Assembly (NCBI GenBank): GCA_007095845.1
Contig: SFBI01000115.1
Location: 1 to 50,193, forward strand
Direction of reading: 5' to 3'
Source of the DNA: Microcystis aeruginosa Ma_MB_S_20031200_S102
GTDB taxonomy: Bacteria > Cyanobacteriota > Cyanobacteriia > Cyanobacteriales > Microcystaceae
DNA length: 50,193 nt
Each line of letters begins with the position of its first letter. Position 1 is the stretch's first letter. The notes beneath the pieces are model-generated. The model saw only the letters and a list, made by a program, of their open reading frames with translations, did not search any database and was not told the DNA's origin. The translations under genes were made by a program, and so were the position numbers. Shown here piece by piece: positions 25,292-34,530 of this stretch.

Positions 25292-27232
25292 ATGTCTATC
25301 GGTCAATCCTCCTTTCGTCGTATTCTGCTCTCTCGCTTACTCCTAATCAGTGTACCTGTACTATTAATGGGAGTTTATGTCACCTATCGTAAGGCGCGAT
25401 CGGCTTTTTTGGAAACGGCCCGTCAAAATCTCACCGAAAGTGCCATCAGAAAAGCAGACAATATTGAGCAATCAATTCAATTTTTGCGGGCCAATCTGAT
25501 CACTACGGGGGAAAGTCTGGTTTTAAAACAGGGAACCTTAACCGAAAAAGAAGCTTTTTTACAACAATTTACGGCGCAGCTTCCTAATCAGATTAACTGT
25601 GTGGAATTAATTGATATGAAGACCAAGAAATCTTTATTAAATCGAGCCTGTCAATCAGAAATTATCAAAGTTTTGCCACTGGAAAGATGGATAAAAAAAC
25701 GGACTAGCTTTGTTGGAAATATGGAAAATATTTTAGTTAGAAGTTTACCTCGACAACTTTTAGCCAAATCTCCCAATAATAATCGTCAGTTTCGTCAATT
25801 AGAATTAGTTTTTGCTGTTCCCATCTACGATAATCAAGGACAATTACAATCTAGTCTGATTCTGCAAACTTCTCTACTTTACCGTGAGAAGATTTTACCC
25901 GGTTCTCTATCGGGTTATCCCGTGGTTATTTCTGAAAATGGCATTATTCTTGCTCATCCCTATTTTGATCGAATTGGTAGCCATATCAGTCAAGAAGCTG
26001 ATGCGGAACGTCTCAATCTGATCATCGATAATGCTATTAGAGGTCAACAGCGATTTATCCATTTATTTTCTTTCGAGAAATATGGCAAAGAATTAGTCGC
26101 TGGTTACAGCTCCCTTCCCAGTCCAGTTACGGGAGAATCATCCCAAAAATGGATAGTTTTAGCCATTAGTCCCCTCTCCCAAGCTCTGGCTCCTCTACAG
26201 CAAATTTGGGAAGCAATTTTTTATCTAATTTCTGGTTTATTATTAGCTTATTTAGTAGCTATTGTACTGATTGCTAGGGATTTAGCTATACCTTTAGAAA
26301 AACTGCGAGATTATGCCTTAAATATTCAGAAAATTCCTTCGCAAAATATTACACCACAAAATTTTAATATTAGAGAAATTAATCAGTTAGCCTCGTCCCT
26401 AGAGGAAATGCTCGAAAGGTTACGTCTTTGGGGAGAGGAAATAGTTAATAGTTGGCAAGAAGCAGAAAATGCTAATCAATTAAAAAACCAATTCCTAGCC
26501 AATACTTCCCACGAATTACGCACCCCTCTTAATGGTATTATTGGCTCAATTCGCTGTGTTATGGATGGATTTTGTAATAGTGAGCAGGAGGAAAAAGAAT
26601 ATCTGCAACAAGCGGATAATGCAGCCGTACATCTCTTAGGAATTATTGATGATATTCTCAGTATTGCTAAAATAGAAGCGGGCAAACTTTCCGTTAGTCC
26701 TGAACCAGTATATTTACACAAAATTATTAATGAAGTTGTTAGTTTACAAACAGCATCGCTGCAACTTAAGCACTTGAAATTAAATTTGCTTTTCTGTCCA
26801 GAAATTCCTATAGTTTATGCTGATATTTTTAAGCTAAAACAGGTGATTTTAAATGTTATTTCTAACTCAATTAAATTTACCGAGACGGGAACTATTTCTT
26901 TGATAACTCACTTAGAACATTCACAGGCCATTATTACTATAATCGATACAGGAATCGGTATAGACCCCCAGCAGCAATCAAAATTATTTCGCCCTTTTGT
27001 GATGATTGATGGTTCCACAACTAGGAGATTTAGTGGTACGGGTTTAGGATTAGCTATTTCTAAGAATTTGATGAAAATGATGGGGGGAGATATTACTATC
27101 TCTAGTCAAGGTCAAGGTTTAGGAACAACTGTGGAAATTATTCTTCCTCTAGTGAGAGAAGAAAAGCTTGATTTTAATCCAGAGGAAAACTCATCTTTGT
27201 CGATTCTTTCCTCTCCCTCTCTTAAAAACTAA
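25292..27232 (+). CDS. Membrane-bound sensor histidine kinase
   Basis: 646 residues. First membrane helix about 12-28, an extracytoplasmic region of about 280 residues probably of double-Cache type, a second helix about 305-330, a HAMP-like linker, then HisKA with phospho-acceptor SHELRTPLNG (about 407). The HATPase has N-box NVISNSIKFTE, G1 DTGIGIDPQQ and G2 GTGLGLAISK. No receiver domain is attached and no response regulator gene is adjacent, so the output partner is elsewhere. The signal is unknown. Convergent with pheA. Confidence 0.92.
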   Translation: MSIGQSSFRRILLSRLLLISVPVLLMGVYVTYRKARSAFLETARQNLTESAIRKADNIEQSIQFLRANLITTGESLVLKQGTLTEKEAFLQQFTAQLPNQINCVELIDMKTKKSLLNRACQSEIIKVLPLERWIKKRTSFVGNMENILVRSLPRQLLAKSPNNNRQFRQLELVFAVPIYDNQGQLQSSLILQTSLLYREKILPGSLSGYPVVISENGIILAHPYFDRIGSHISQEADAERLNLIIDNAIRGQQRFIHLFSFEKYGKELVAGYSSLPSPVTGESSQKWIVLAISPLSQALAPLQQIWEAIFYLISGLLLAYLVAIVLIARDLAIPLEKLRDYALNIQKIPSQNITPQNFNIREINQLASSLEEMLERLRLWGEEIVNSWQEAENANQLKNQFLANTSHELRTPLNGIIGSIRCVMDGFCNSEQEEKEYLQQADNAAVHLLGIIDDILSIAKIEAGKLSVSPEPVYLHKIINEVVSLQTASLQLKHLKLNLLFCPEIPIVYADIFKLKQVILNVISNSIKFTETGTISLITHLEHSQAIITIIDTGIGIDPQQQSKLFRPFVMIDGSTTRRFSGTGLGLAISKNLMKMMGGDITISSQGQGLGTTVEIILPLVREEKLDFNPEENSSLSILSSPSLKN

Positions 27233-27273
27233 AATATCTCTATTTAACTCCTGTAATTTCTGGGAAACTTAGT

Positions 27274-28128
27274 TTATAATTCCTCTAAACTTTCTATAGG
27301 TAAGTTAACCACCTGATAAGCACCAAAAACCTCGATCGCATCGGTATAATTGGTTAATTCTTCTAAAGTTTCTGCGATTAAATGCTGTTGATCCAGGTTA
27401 ATTTCTAGATCGATAAAAAATGTGTATTCCCCTAAAGATCGTTTAGTTGGTCGCGATTCAATCCGAGATAAATTAAGCTGACGTTTGGCAAAAACTTCTA
27501 AGGGTTTGACTAAAGCACCGGGTTGATCTAAAACCTGAAAAGCGAGGGACATTCGCTCCCCTTGGGGATGGGAAGTTAAAGCCATTACCCAAAAACGGGT
27601 ACAATTATCGGGATAATCATTAATTGGTTGTGTTAATATTGGTACATGATAAAGTTTCGCTGCCCGGGGGGAAGCAATAGCGGCCGAATTGGCTTCTCGA
27701 TCGAGAATTTGAATCGCTTCTGTGGTAGAATTGGTGGGAATAATTGGCACGTTAGGTAAATTATTTTCTAGCCATTTTTGACATTGGGCTAAAGCTTGGG
27801 GATGGGAATAAACGGTGGTAATTTCTGTTAGCGATTGTCTGGAAGATAAGAGTGCATGGGAAATCGGTAAAACCAATTCTTGTTGAATCTGTAACCCGGG
27901 TAATTGCCATAAAGCATCAAGAGTCATTACCACACTTCCCTCGGTGGAATTTTCCACTGGAACCACTGCTAAATCGGCCTGATTTTGGACAACCGATCGC
28001 AGGGCCAAGGCAATGCTAGGATAGGGTATTAATTGATGAGGCTGGGGTGCTAAACTGTTAGCAAATGTTAAAGCGGCTGTTTCTGAATAGGTTCCCACTG
28101 GCCCCAGATAAGCGATCTTTACAGTCAT
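27274..28128 (-). CDS. pheA: Prephenate dehydratase
   Basis: 284 residues from the ATG at 28128; a TTG at 28149 would add seven. It converts prephenate to phenylpyruvate in phenylalanine synthesis. The catalytic domain begins KIAYLGPVGTYSETAA and has VPVENSTEGSV and the TRF motif in DNCTRFWVMA. A C-terminal ACT domain contains the Phe-binding ESRPTKR segment, so feedback inhibition by phenylalanine is expected. It has no chorismate mutase domain. Confidence 0.95.
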   Translation of the reverse strand: MTVKIAYLGPVGTYSETAALTFANSLAPQPHQLIPYPSIALALRSVVQNQADLAVVPVENSTEGSVVMTLDALWQLPGLQIQQELVLPISHALLSSRQSLTEITTVYSHPQALAQCQKWLENNLPNVPIIPTNSTTEAIQILDREANSAAIASPRAAKLYHVPILTQPINDYPDNCTRFWVMALTSHPQGERMSLAFQVLDQPGALVKPLEVFAKRQLNLSRIESRPTKRSLGEYTFFIDLEINLDQQHLIAETLEELTNYTDAIEVFGAYQVVNLPIESLEEL

Positions 28129-28183
28129 TGAAATTATCCCCGCAAGCAATTTTTTCTAGCTATTACAGCCTTTCTCATAAATA

Positions 28184-28591
28184 TCAAGTATAACCTAATT
28201 CAACCACAGTTTTCAGTTGATAATTGGGTAAAAGAGCAATATAGTAGGGAACCTTTTTAGCTAACTCTAGGGTACAGGTAATTTTTTTAACTTTGCTTTT
28301 ACCGCCCAAAAATCTACAATCATAACTAGCATTGTGAAAAACCTTTTCTATCCAGTCAACCAACAGGATTTTAGTGATAAAATAGTCAGTAAGCTCCGGT
28401 TGATCGAGAACATCCAAAATTGTCACCCGCTCTCCCGTTAAGTCCGTGGAATCAGCCAGAATTTGAATCAGAGACAAACGGGGAGTCTTGCTATCGTAAT
28501 CGGCCACTTCCGTATCTAACCAAAGAATGGGAAAATGAGAAAAGTGATCGATCGCATTCCTAATAGCGTCGGATTCCGTTAAATAAGACAT
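28184..28591 (-). pseudogene. RNase D-like 3'-5' exonuclease, C-terminally cut
   Basis: 135 residues from the ATG at 28591. DEDD exonuclease motif I (ILWLDTEVADYDS) and motif II (HNASYDCRFLGG) are present. The chain stops at LKTVVELGYT, before the Yx3D motif III expected about 40 residues later. Without that third metal ligand it should be inactive, so a broken gene is likely. The start region is divergent from the usp gene, with 18 bp between the two start codons. Confidence 0.72.
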
Positions 28592-28609
28592 GGTTGCAGA
28601 GGCTGAAAA

Positions 28610-29098
28610 ATGTATCAAAAAATCTTGATAGCAGTAGATTTATCAGAGATGGGGGAGAGTGTTTTTAAGGCAGCTGTATCCTTAGCCAGTAAGTACGAAG
28701 CTAACCTGCTACTACTGCACGTCCTTTCCCCTGAAGAAGATTATAGCCCTTTACCGATTCCACCCAATTTAGCCGATATTTACCCCGCCCAGGGTAATGA
28801 TCTGACTCTCGATTTTTGGCGGCAACAATGGGAAGAATTCGAGCAGAAAGGGGCGGCTATGTTGCAAAAAAGGGCTAATCAAGCCGGAGAAATGGGTGTA
28901 AAGGGAGAATACCGGCAAATTTACGGTCATGCAGCCAAAACTATCTGTAAAGTGGCGCGAGAGGAAAATATTGATTTAATTGTTATCGGTCGGCGTGGGC
29001 GATCGGGTCTAGGAGAGTTATTCTTAGGTAGTGTGAGTAATTATGTTCTCCATCATGCCCCCTGTTCCGTCTTAATTGTTCAACATCCTCAGGACTAA
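28610..29098 (+). CDS. Universal stress protein
   Basis: 162 residues. UspA fold: YQKILIAVDLSEMGESVFKA at the start and the ATP-binding loop VIGRRGRSG then LGSVSNYVLHHAPCSVLIV at the end. This is the G2xG9G(S/T) type, so it should bind ATP. An insert with SPEEDYSPLPIPP lies after the second strand, as in cyanobacterial members. Nine bases separate it from the convergent lepB gene. Confidence 0.93.
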   Translation: MYQKILIAVDLSEMGESVFKAAVSLASKYEANLLLLHVLSPEEDYSPLPIPPNLADIYPAQGNDLTLDFWRQQWEEFEQKGAAMLQKRANQAGEMGVKGEYRQIYGHAAKTICKVAREENIDLIVIGRRGRSGLGELFLGSVSNYVLHHAPCSVLIVQHPQD

Positions 29099-29107
29099 AA
29101 ATTCCTG

Positions 29108-29683
29108 TTAGCGATTCCCCCCTAAAATACCCAAACGATTAAAGGGAAAAAAGCGAAAAACCGCCCTACCAATCACGTTGTTTTCCGGTAAAAACCCCCA
29201 GATATGGGAGTCATTGCTATTATTGCGATTATCTCCCATGACAAATAAGTTATTTTCCGGCACGAGCAAAGGCATTAAATTATATTGAGGCGGTTCGAGA
29301 ATATAATCCTCTGACAAGGGTTGATTATTCAGATAAATTTTGCCCTCCTTGACAGCAATCACATCCCCTGCGGTGGCAATCACTCTTTTAATAAAAGCTT
29401 GGTTCTTTTGATATCCCTGTAATTGTAATTGTGCCGGCGGTTCAAAGACGACGATATCCCCCCGTCGAGGAGGATGGAAATCGTAGGAAAGTTTTTCCAC
29501 CACTAAGCGATCGCCTTGTTCTAAAGTGGGTAACATAGAATCCGAGGGGATAAAACGAGGTTCAGCCACAAAAGTGCGGATCAGCAGGGCTAAAACCAAA
29601 GCTATAGTGATAATTTGCAGATTTTCTCGAATAGAAGCCCAAAAAGTCTTGGATTTGTCCTTATTAATTTCTTGCTCTTGCAT
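29108..29683 (-). CDS. lepB: Signal peptidase I
   Basis: 191 residues. One N-terminal membrane helix (about 18-36), then FIPSDSMLPTL with the catalytic Ser (about 49). The general-base Lys lies in FIKRVIATAGDVI (about 93). Box E GDNRNNSNDSHIWGF follows. It removes signal peptides from exported proteins at the cytoplasmic or thylakoid membrane. Its ATG shares one base with the mazG stop (TAATG), so mazG-lepB is an operon. Confidence 0.96.
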   Translation of the reverse strand: MQEQEINKDKSKTFWASIRENLQIITIALVLALLIRTFVAEPRFIPSDSMLPTLEQGDRLVVEKLSYDFHPPRRGDIVVFEPPAQLQLQGYQKNQAFIKRVIATAGDVIAVKEGKIYLNNQPLSEDYILEPPQYNLMPLLVPENNLFVMGDNRNNSNDSHIWGFLPENNVIGRAVFRFFPFNRLGILGGNR

Positions 29684-30516
29684 TATTGCCCAGATGATGG
29701 TTGATCTAACTTAGCTTTCGCTTGCTGCCAGAAAACTGTTAATTCCTCTAGTGTATAGTCATGAAGAGGCTTTTCTGCCACAGATTCCACTAGGGAAAAA
29801 CGTTCAATAAAACGCAGATTAGTCTCCTGTAAAGCGATACTGGGGTCTAAATCATACCAGCGAGCAAGATTAACAATAGTAAAGAGTAAATCGCCTAATT
29901 CGGCCTGTTGATGCTCTTTATCGCCCGATCCTAGGGATTCTTGCCATTCTGCCAACTCTTCGCCAAATTTTTCCCAGACTCCCGCTATATTTTCCCAATC
30001 AAAACCGACTCGCGCTGCTTGCCGAGAAATTTTCATCGCCCCGATCAAGGGTGGTAAAGTTTGGGCATAACGGGTTAACTTGCCGCTAATAGTCGGGTCA
30101 TTTTTTTCCTCAGCTTTGATTTTCTCCCAATTTTGACGCACCTGTTCGGGATTTTCTAGGGATAGCTCCCCAAAAACGTGGGGATGACGACGAATTAATT
30201 TATCGGTGATGCCTCTAGCCACTTCTTCTAGGCTAAAATTACCCTCATCGCTGGCAATTTGGGCTTGTAAAACCACCTGTAGTAGTAAATCGCCTAATTC
30301 CTCAGCAATGGCAGTTTTATCACCACTTTTAATCGCTGCTACCACCTCATAAGCTTCTTCGATAACGTAGGGAATCAGGGTTTCTGGGGTTTGGGCTAAA
30401 TCCCAAGGACAGCCGCTTTCTGGGTCTCGTAAACGGGCAACAACGGTGATTAAATGGTTTAATGCCTCTAAGATGACCTCGTAGCTGGGATTTTTGGTTT
30501 CTGGAAGGCTAGACAT
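29683..30516 (-). CDS. mazG: Nucleoside triphosphate pyrophosphohydrolase MazG
   Basis: 277 residues with the two-domain E. coli type build. The N-terminal MazG domain has CPWDLAQTPETL and the EExxE...ExxD metal motif in EEAYEVVAAIKSGDK and EELGDLLLQV. The second domain carries QAELGDLLFTIVNLARWYDL. MazG hydrolyses NTPs to NMP and PPi, clearing aberrant nucleotides or lowering ppGpp effects. Coupled to lepB downstream. Confidence 0.95.
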   Translation of the reverse strand: MSSLPETKNPSYEVILEALNHLITVVARLRDPESGCPWDLAQTPETLIPYVIEEAYEVVAAIKSGDKTAIAEELGDLLLQVVLQAQIASDEGNFSLEEVARGITDKLIRRHPHVFGELSLENPEQVRQNWEKIKAEEKNDPTISGKLTRYAQTLPPLIGAMKISRQAARVGFDWENIAGVWEKFGEELAEWQESLGSGDKEHQQAELGDLLFTIVNLARWYDLDPSIALQETNLRFIERFSLVESVAEKPLHDYTLEELTVFWQQAKAKLDQPSSGQ

Positions 30517-30778
30517 CGATTTTTTCTGGTTTTCTCCCCCATTATACCAGTCAGTTATCAGCTTCTGAAGGCAAAAGGCAAAAGAAAGAATCTGGCAATT
30601 CTCTTACTTAAAAAGAAGGTTAGAAACTAAAAACTATCAGACACCCCCCTTATCAAGGGCAGCAGGGGGGATCGAACCCAAATAACCAGATTTAGTATAA
30701 CCCCTAAGCTAATACACTTGTACTATAGTTGGCTCAAAAAAATTCCGTAAAAGGTCAAGAGGGCAAAAGAGCAAAGAG
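30517..30778. other. Gap between mazG and the vWA-FGE gene
   Basis: No gene. Near 30645-30670 is a palindromic stretch, CCCCCCTTATCAAGGG followed by CAGCAGGGGGGATC, which can fold as CCCTTATCAAGGG or as the longer C6/G6 pairing. It could end transcription of the vWA-FGE operon, though no clean T-run follows on the minus strand. Confidence 0.5.
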
Positions 30779-33550
30779 TCAAAGCCCTGGGGAGACACAC
30801 GCAACCCGAAAACCGAGGTTGCCGCTGACGACGTCGGGGTTGATCCTGCCGCGGTCGGCAGAACGACAGACATAAGGGTAGTTGAGCCAAGAACCGCCGC
30901 GCAGTACACGGTATCGTTTATCTGTCAAGAGTTTTTTTGTACTAATTGATAGGTTTTGATAACGATTATCATTATTGTCTTCGTCCCAAACGCTTCCGTC
31001 TCTCGGCGGCTCACCTTGATAATTCTCGTGCCACGGATCTAAACACCATTCCCAGACATTGCCGTGCATATCGTACAGCCCGAAGGCATTGGGGGAAAAT
31101 TGTCCCACGGGAGTCGTTTGTTGTCGATATTCTCCTGTGGGTTCATCGGCATAAGTTTTAGTACCTCGATAGTTAGCTAAATCTGCCGTTATCGTTTCCC
31201 CAAAGTGAAAGGCGGTTGTTGTCCCCGCTCTACAGGCATATTCCCATTCTGCCTCACTCGGTAGTCGATACTCCCGTTTTGTTTCCCTTGATAGTCGTTT
31301 ACAGAATTCCGTTGCTTGATACCAGTTGACTTTTTCTACGGGTAGCTCATCCCCTTTGAAGCGAGAAGGGTTTGTCTTCAGGTCGATGTCTATTTTAGCG
31401 GTTGCGGCGATAGCTTGCCACTGAGCTTGGGTGATAGGATAACGCCCCATGTAGAAAGAGGAAACGGTTACTCGGTGTGGGGGTTGTTCTCGTGTAAATC
31501 CATCCCAACCAAATTTTTTAACCAGTCTTTCGATTTCCTCATATTCCGTTCCCATCCAAAATTCTCCTTGGGGAATATACATCATGCGGATATAGTTTTG
31601 AGCTTTTTTCTGGTTGCCAACTTCCGGAAGATTTTCATCGTAAAAATAGGCTTTAACAGGTTTTCTCTCGATAACTTGACCTTTTTCATTAACCAATACC
31701 GTTTCTGCGGTAAAAAGGAAAAGGTTTTCATTGTAGGGAACAATAGCGGCTACTTTGTCTATTAAATGTTTTTGTAGGGTTCCTTCGTCTTCTGGGGAAA
31801 GTTGAAGGACATTGCCAACGTGGTTTAAATCCCCTCTAGAATAGGCGGCGATCGGTTCATTAAGCAATAACAAGGGTTCATAATCGGCTAAAGCAGCGGA
31901 TATATTTTCTAATAAAGCTGTCAATCTCACAAGACGCACTCGGTTATTATTTTTGATAGCTTCTGCTAGTACCTGTTTGATTTCATTGACTGCTTGACTG
32001 GGTTTTAGGTAGGCAAGAGCTAACCATTGTTGATTTTGCCAATAAACCGATTGTGAGCAATAATCACCGATTTGTTCCTGAATATAGGTTTGTAACTTAT
32101 AGGCCAGAGATTTGAGTTCCTCTGGGGTTAATTTTTCTAATAGTAGTTTACGAACATCGGGAGACATTTCATAAAGTTCTCGATCTATTTTGCGGACTAA
32201 ACTGGAGAGTAAAATATCAGCGATCGCATACCAGGGAGCTTGATTATTTTTATCTTGATGTTGACGCAGATAATAAAGTAAATTAGGGGATAAACTAAGG
32301 GGAAAAGCCGCTCGTTTCGCTAGTTCTCTGGTGTTTAGTTCGGTTTCTTCTTCAAATAATCTTAAACGGCTTTTTGCGCTAAAAAAATCTTCATCCTCAT
32401 CCCAATTATCCCCTTGTTGAAATTGATTAGGATTAAATGGAAAATGACGGGGTGGGATAGCTTCTTCTTTTAGCCATGTTATCAAGTTTTCCCAATCCTC
32501 TGTGGTTAGTTCAAACATGGAAAAATTGGGTATATCTTCAGCTAAATCAGCAATATCGATCGCAGTTGTCCCATACCATCGATGATAGGGTAAGGGGTTT
32601 AACCATGCGACTCGGCTAAATCTTCGGCTAAATCGTCGGATAAAGGTTTCTGTTGCGCTCAAGCGCTCTTCTACATAACGTTTTCTAGCGGCACCTGCAT
32701 CACTAAGAATTAGACAACTGGTTACTTCAGGAGAATAGTTAGAGAGAACTTTGCTTAAAGATTGACTTTCCCAACCGTTTTCTTGTCGTGAAACCTCGTC
32801 TCTAATCAGATTATCAAAGTAAAAATGGGGAACATTTGCCCACGTTTGCTTCATTATCCGACCAAATCCTGCAAAGGGAATCATCGAGTCAGAACAATCA
32901 ATAAAAATTATAATTTTTCGGCGATAAAGTTGTTTCTTTTGGTAAATTATTTGGTCAAAAAAACCTCTTTTAGCCGTTGCCATCACCGTAGCTTTTATAT
33001 CCCAAGTTTGTCGAGGATTTTCTAGGGGTAATGGACGTAGTTGCTGCCAACTTTCTTGTAACTTAGCGATGCCAATAGGATAATAATCAGGATTATCTAG
33101 GAATGTGATTTTTTTTCGCTTTTCAATAGCTGTGGCAATTTGTGGAAATGAAGTCTCCGGTGCTATTTGTCTGTCCCCCGGAGGGGTAATTTCTAATGAG
33201 GTAGATTCCCTATCATCCATCGGGTTTATGATTTTGCTAATCGATTCTTCTGGATGGCGAATAGGTGTTTTTTGGGCTATTTCTGTATTTATTTCTGGTT
33301 GGAATTGTAGCATCTCTGTCCAGACCTGATCAAACTTTTGTTTTTCTTCTAGGGATTTAACCCATAAAGCTTGACAAAGAAGTTTAATTTTATGATTCTC
33401 TAAGTTGGGATTCTCTTGAATAGCAATATCAGAATCATTGGCGAGTTTTTGAATCAGGTAATTTTCCACCCGATAATATTGTTCAATAGACAGCAGAAAT
33501 CCTTCTTCGTCTCTGAGGTGATAAAATAGGTCAAGTAGGGGGGATGTCAT
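30779..33550 (-). CDS. vWA protein fused to an FGE-like domain
   Basis: 923 residues. After a helical N-terminus and linker, a vWA domain carries the MIDAS motif in IIIFIDCSDSMIPF (about 213-226) and the later Asp in CLILSDAGAARK. A helical middle follows. Residues about 653-920 are an FGE/SUMF1-like fold: MMYIPQGEFWMGTE, HRVTVSSFYMGRYPITQAQW, EYRLPSEAEWEYACRAGT, GLYDMHGNVWEWC and RVLRGGSWLNYPYVCRSADR. True FGEs have two cysteines in the last segment; here the first is Asn, so sulfatase activation is unlikely. Last gene of a three-gene operon, 8 bp after the MoxR stop. vWA proteins commonly act as adaptors for MoxR ATPases. Confidence 0.88.
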   Translation of the reverse strand: MTSPLLDLFYHLRDEEGFLLSIEQYYRVENYLIQKLANDSDIAIQENPNLENHKIKLLCQALWVKSLEEKQKFDQVWTEMLQFQPEINTEIAQKTPIRHPEESISKIINPMDDRESTSLEITPPGDRQIAPETSFPQIATAIEKRKKITFLDNPDYYPIGIAKLQESWQQLRPLPLENPRQTWDIKATVMATAKRGFFDQIIYQKKQLYRRKIIIFIDCSDSMIPFAGFGRIMKQTWANVPHFYFDNLIRDEVSRQENGWESQSLSKVLSNYSPEVTSCLILSDAGAARKRYVEERLSATETFIRRFSRRFSRVAWLNPLPYHRWYGTTAIDIADLAEDIPNFSMFELTTEDWENLITWLKEEAIPPRHFPFNPNQFQQGDNWDEDEDFFSAKSRLRLFEEETELNTRELAKRAAFPLSLSPNLLYYLRQHQDKNNQAPWYAIADILLSSLVRKIDRELYEMSPDVRKLLLEKLTPEELKSLAYKLQTYIQEQIGDYCSQSVYWQNQQWLALAYLKPSQAVNEIKQVLAEAIKNNNRVRLVRLTALLENISAALADYEPLLLLNEPIAAYSRGDLNHVGNVLQLSPEDEGTLQKHLIDKVAAIVPYNENLFLFTAETVLVNEKGQVIERKPVKAYFYDENLPEVGNQKKAQNYIRMMYIPQGEFWMGTEYEEIERLVKKFGWDGFTREQPPHRVTVSSFYMGRYPITQAQWQAIAATAKIDIDLKTNPSRFKGDELPVEKVNWYQATEFCKRLSRETKREYRLPSEAEWEYACRAGTTTAFHFGETITADLANYRGTKTYADEPTGEYRQQTTPVGQFSPNAFGLYDMHGNVWEWCLDPWHENYQGEPPRDGSVWDEDNNDNRYQNLSISTKKLLTDKRYRVLRGGSWLNYPYVCRSADRGRINPDVVSGNLGFRVACVSPGL

Positions 33551-33558
33551 TGGCTTTT

Positions 33559-34530
33559 TTAACCTCTTGTTCCATAATCTTGTAAATCAGTACGGCTTTT
33601 TAGTAAAACACTAGCGTGGGGTAATTTGTCTTTTTTTAATTTGGCGATAATTTCTTCAGGTTTGTACTTGAGTAACGATTTAAACCAGGCTATTAATTCA
33701 CTTGTGCTAACTTTTTTTTCTCCTTCAGATTTAGTCTCGTCTTGTGATGTTCTCACTTCCAGAAAACGGTCCACTGCTTTGATGATAACCTCTTGTTCAG
33801 CGTCGGTAAACCGTTCGGTTAATATTTTTCTTAATCTTTCTTGGTTGGGTAGCTCAATATAGTGATAAATGCAACGTCTCAGAAAAGCATTGGGTAAGTT
33901 TTTTTCTTGATTACTGGTAATTATAATCAGAGGAAAAGCTTGATCATTTGCTTGAATTAAATCTCCTGTTTCTTTAATGAAAAAACGACGAGATTCAATG
34001 GCTAAAAGTAAATCGTTAGGAAAATCTCGATCTGCTTTATCTATTTCATCAATTAATACTACCGATTGTTCTTGCTTATCTTGACTTTGTTTAAATGCTT
34101 TACCCAAGGGTTGTAAATCAAACCAATCCTTTGAAGTAGCTGGATTTTTTTGCTCAGAAGAAGATTCTTCTATTTCTTCTTTGCTTAAAATTCCGCTAAT
34201 TTGAGCAGCTTGTAAACGACCAATATAATCATATTGATAGAGACTATCTTCCGCTTTACTTGTAGATTGAACTATCCACTCATAATATTTTATAAAACCA
34301 CTTTGCTGACCATTATTAAACTCATAAACTAAAGCATGAGCTAAACGACTTTTGCCACATCCCGGTTCACCTTCTAGTAACAAAGGCATTCCCAATTCAA
34401 TAGCCAAGTTAACAACTTCTATTAACTCATCACCTGCGTCATAGGGATAAATTTTCTGTTGAATTGGTTCATAATAAAGATCCGATTTGGGTTGAATTTT
34501 TCCCGTGTAGGTTAAGGATAGTTTAGCCAT
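33559..34530 (-). CDS. MoxR-type AAA+ ATPase
   Basis: 323 residues. Walker A EGEPGCGKSRLAHAL (about 53-67), Walker B VVLIDEIDKADRDFPNDLL (about 156), sensor 1 PLIIITSNQEKNLP, Arg finger FLRRCIYHYIELP. The insert before Walker B (IGRLQAAQISGILSKEEIEE) is long. MoxR ATPases work with vWA partners to remodel or activate other proteins, and here the partner is encoded directly downstream. The start overlaps the upstream gene end by 19 nt, so translation is coupled. Confidence 0.9.
   Translation of the reverse strand: MAKLSLTYTGKIQPKSDLYYEPIQQKIYPYDAGDELIEVVNLAIELGMPLLLEGEPGCGKSRLAHALVYEFNNGQQSGFIKYYEWIVQSTSKAEDSLYQYDYIGRLQAAQISGILSKEEIEESSSEQKNPATSKDWFDLQPLGKAFKQSQDKQEQSVVLIDEIDKADRDFPNDLLLAIESRRFFIKETGDLIQANDQAFPLIIITSNQEKNLPNAFLRRCIYHYIELPNQERLRKILTERFTDAEQEVIIKAVDRFLEVRTSQDETKSEGEKKVSTSELIAWFKSLLKYKPEEIIAKLKKDKLPHASVLLKSRTDLQDYGTRG

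Noticed and set aside
30640-30700. A GGGTTCGATCCC-like string on the minus strand resembling a tRNA T-arm
   Set aside because: No anticodon arm, D-arm or acceptor stem can be built around it, and the flanks are a G/C palindromic repeat.
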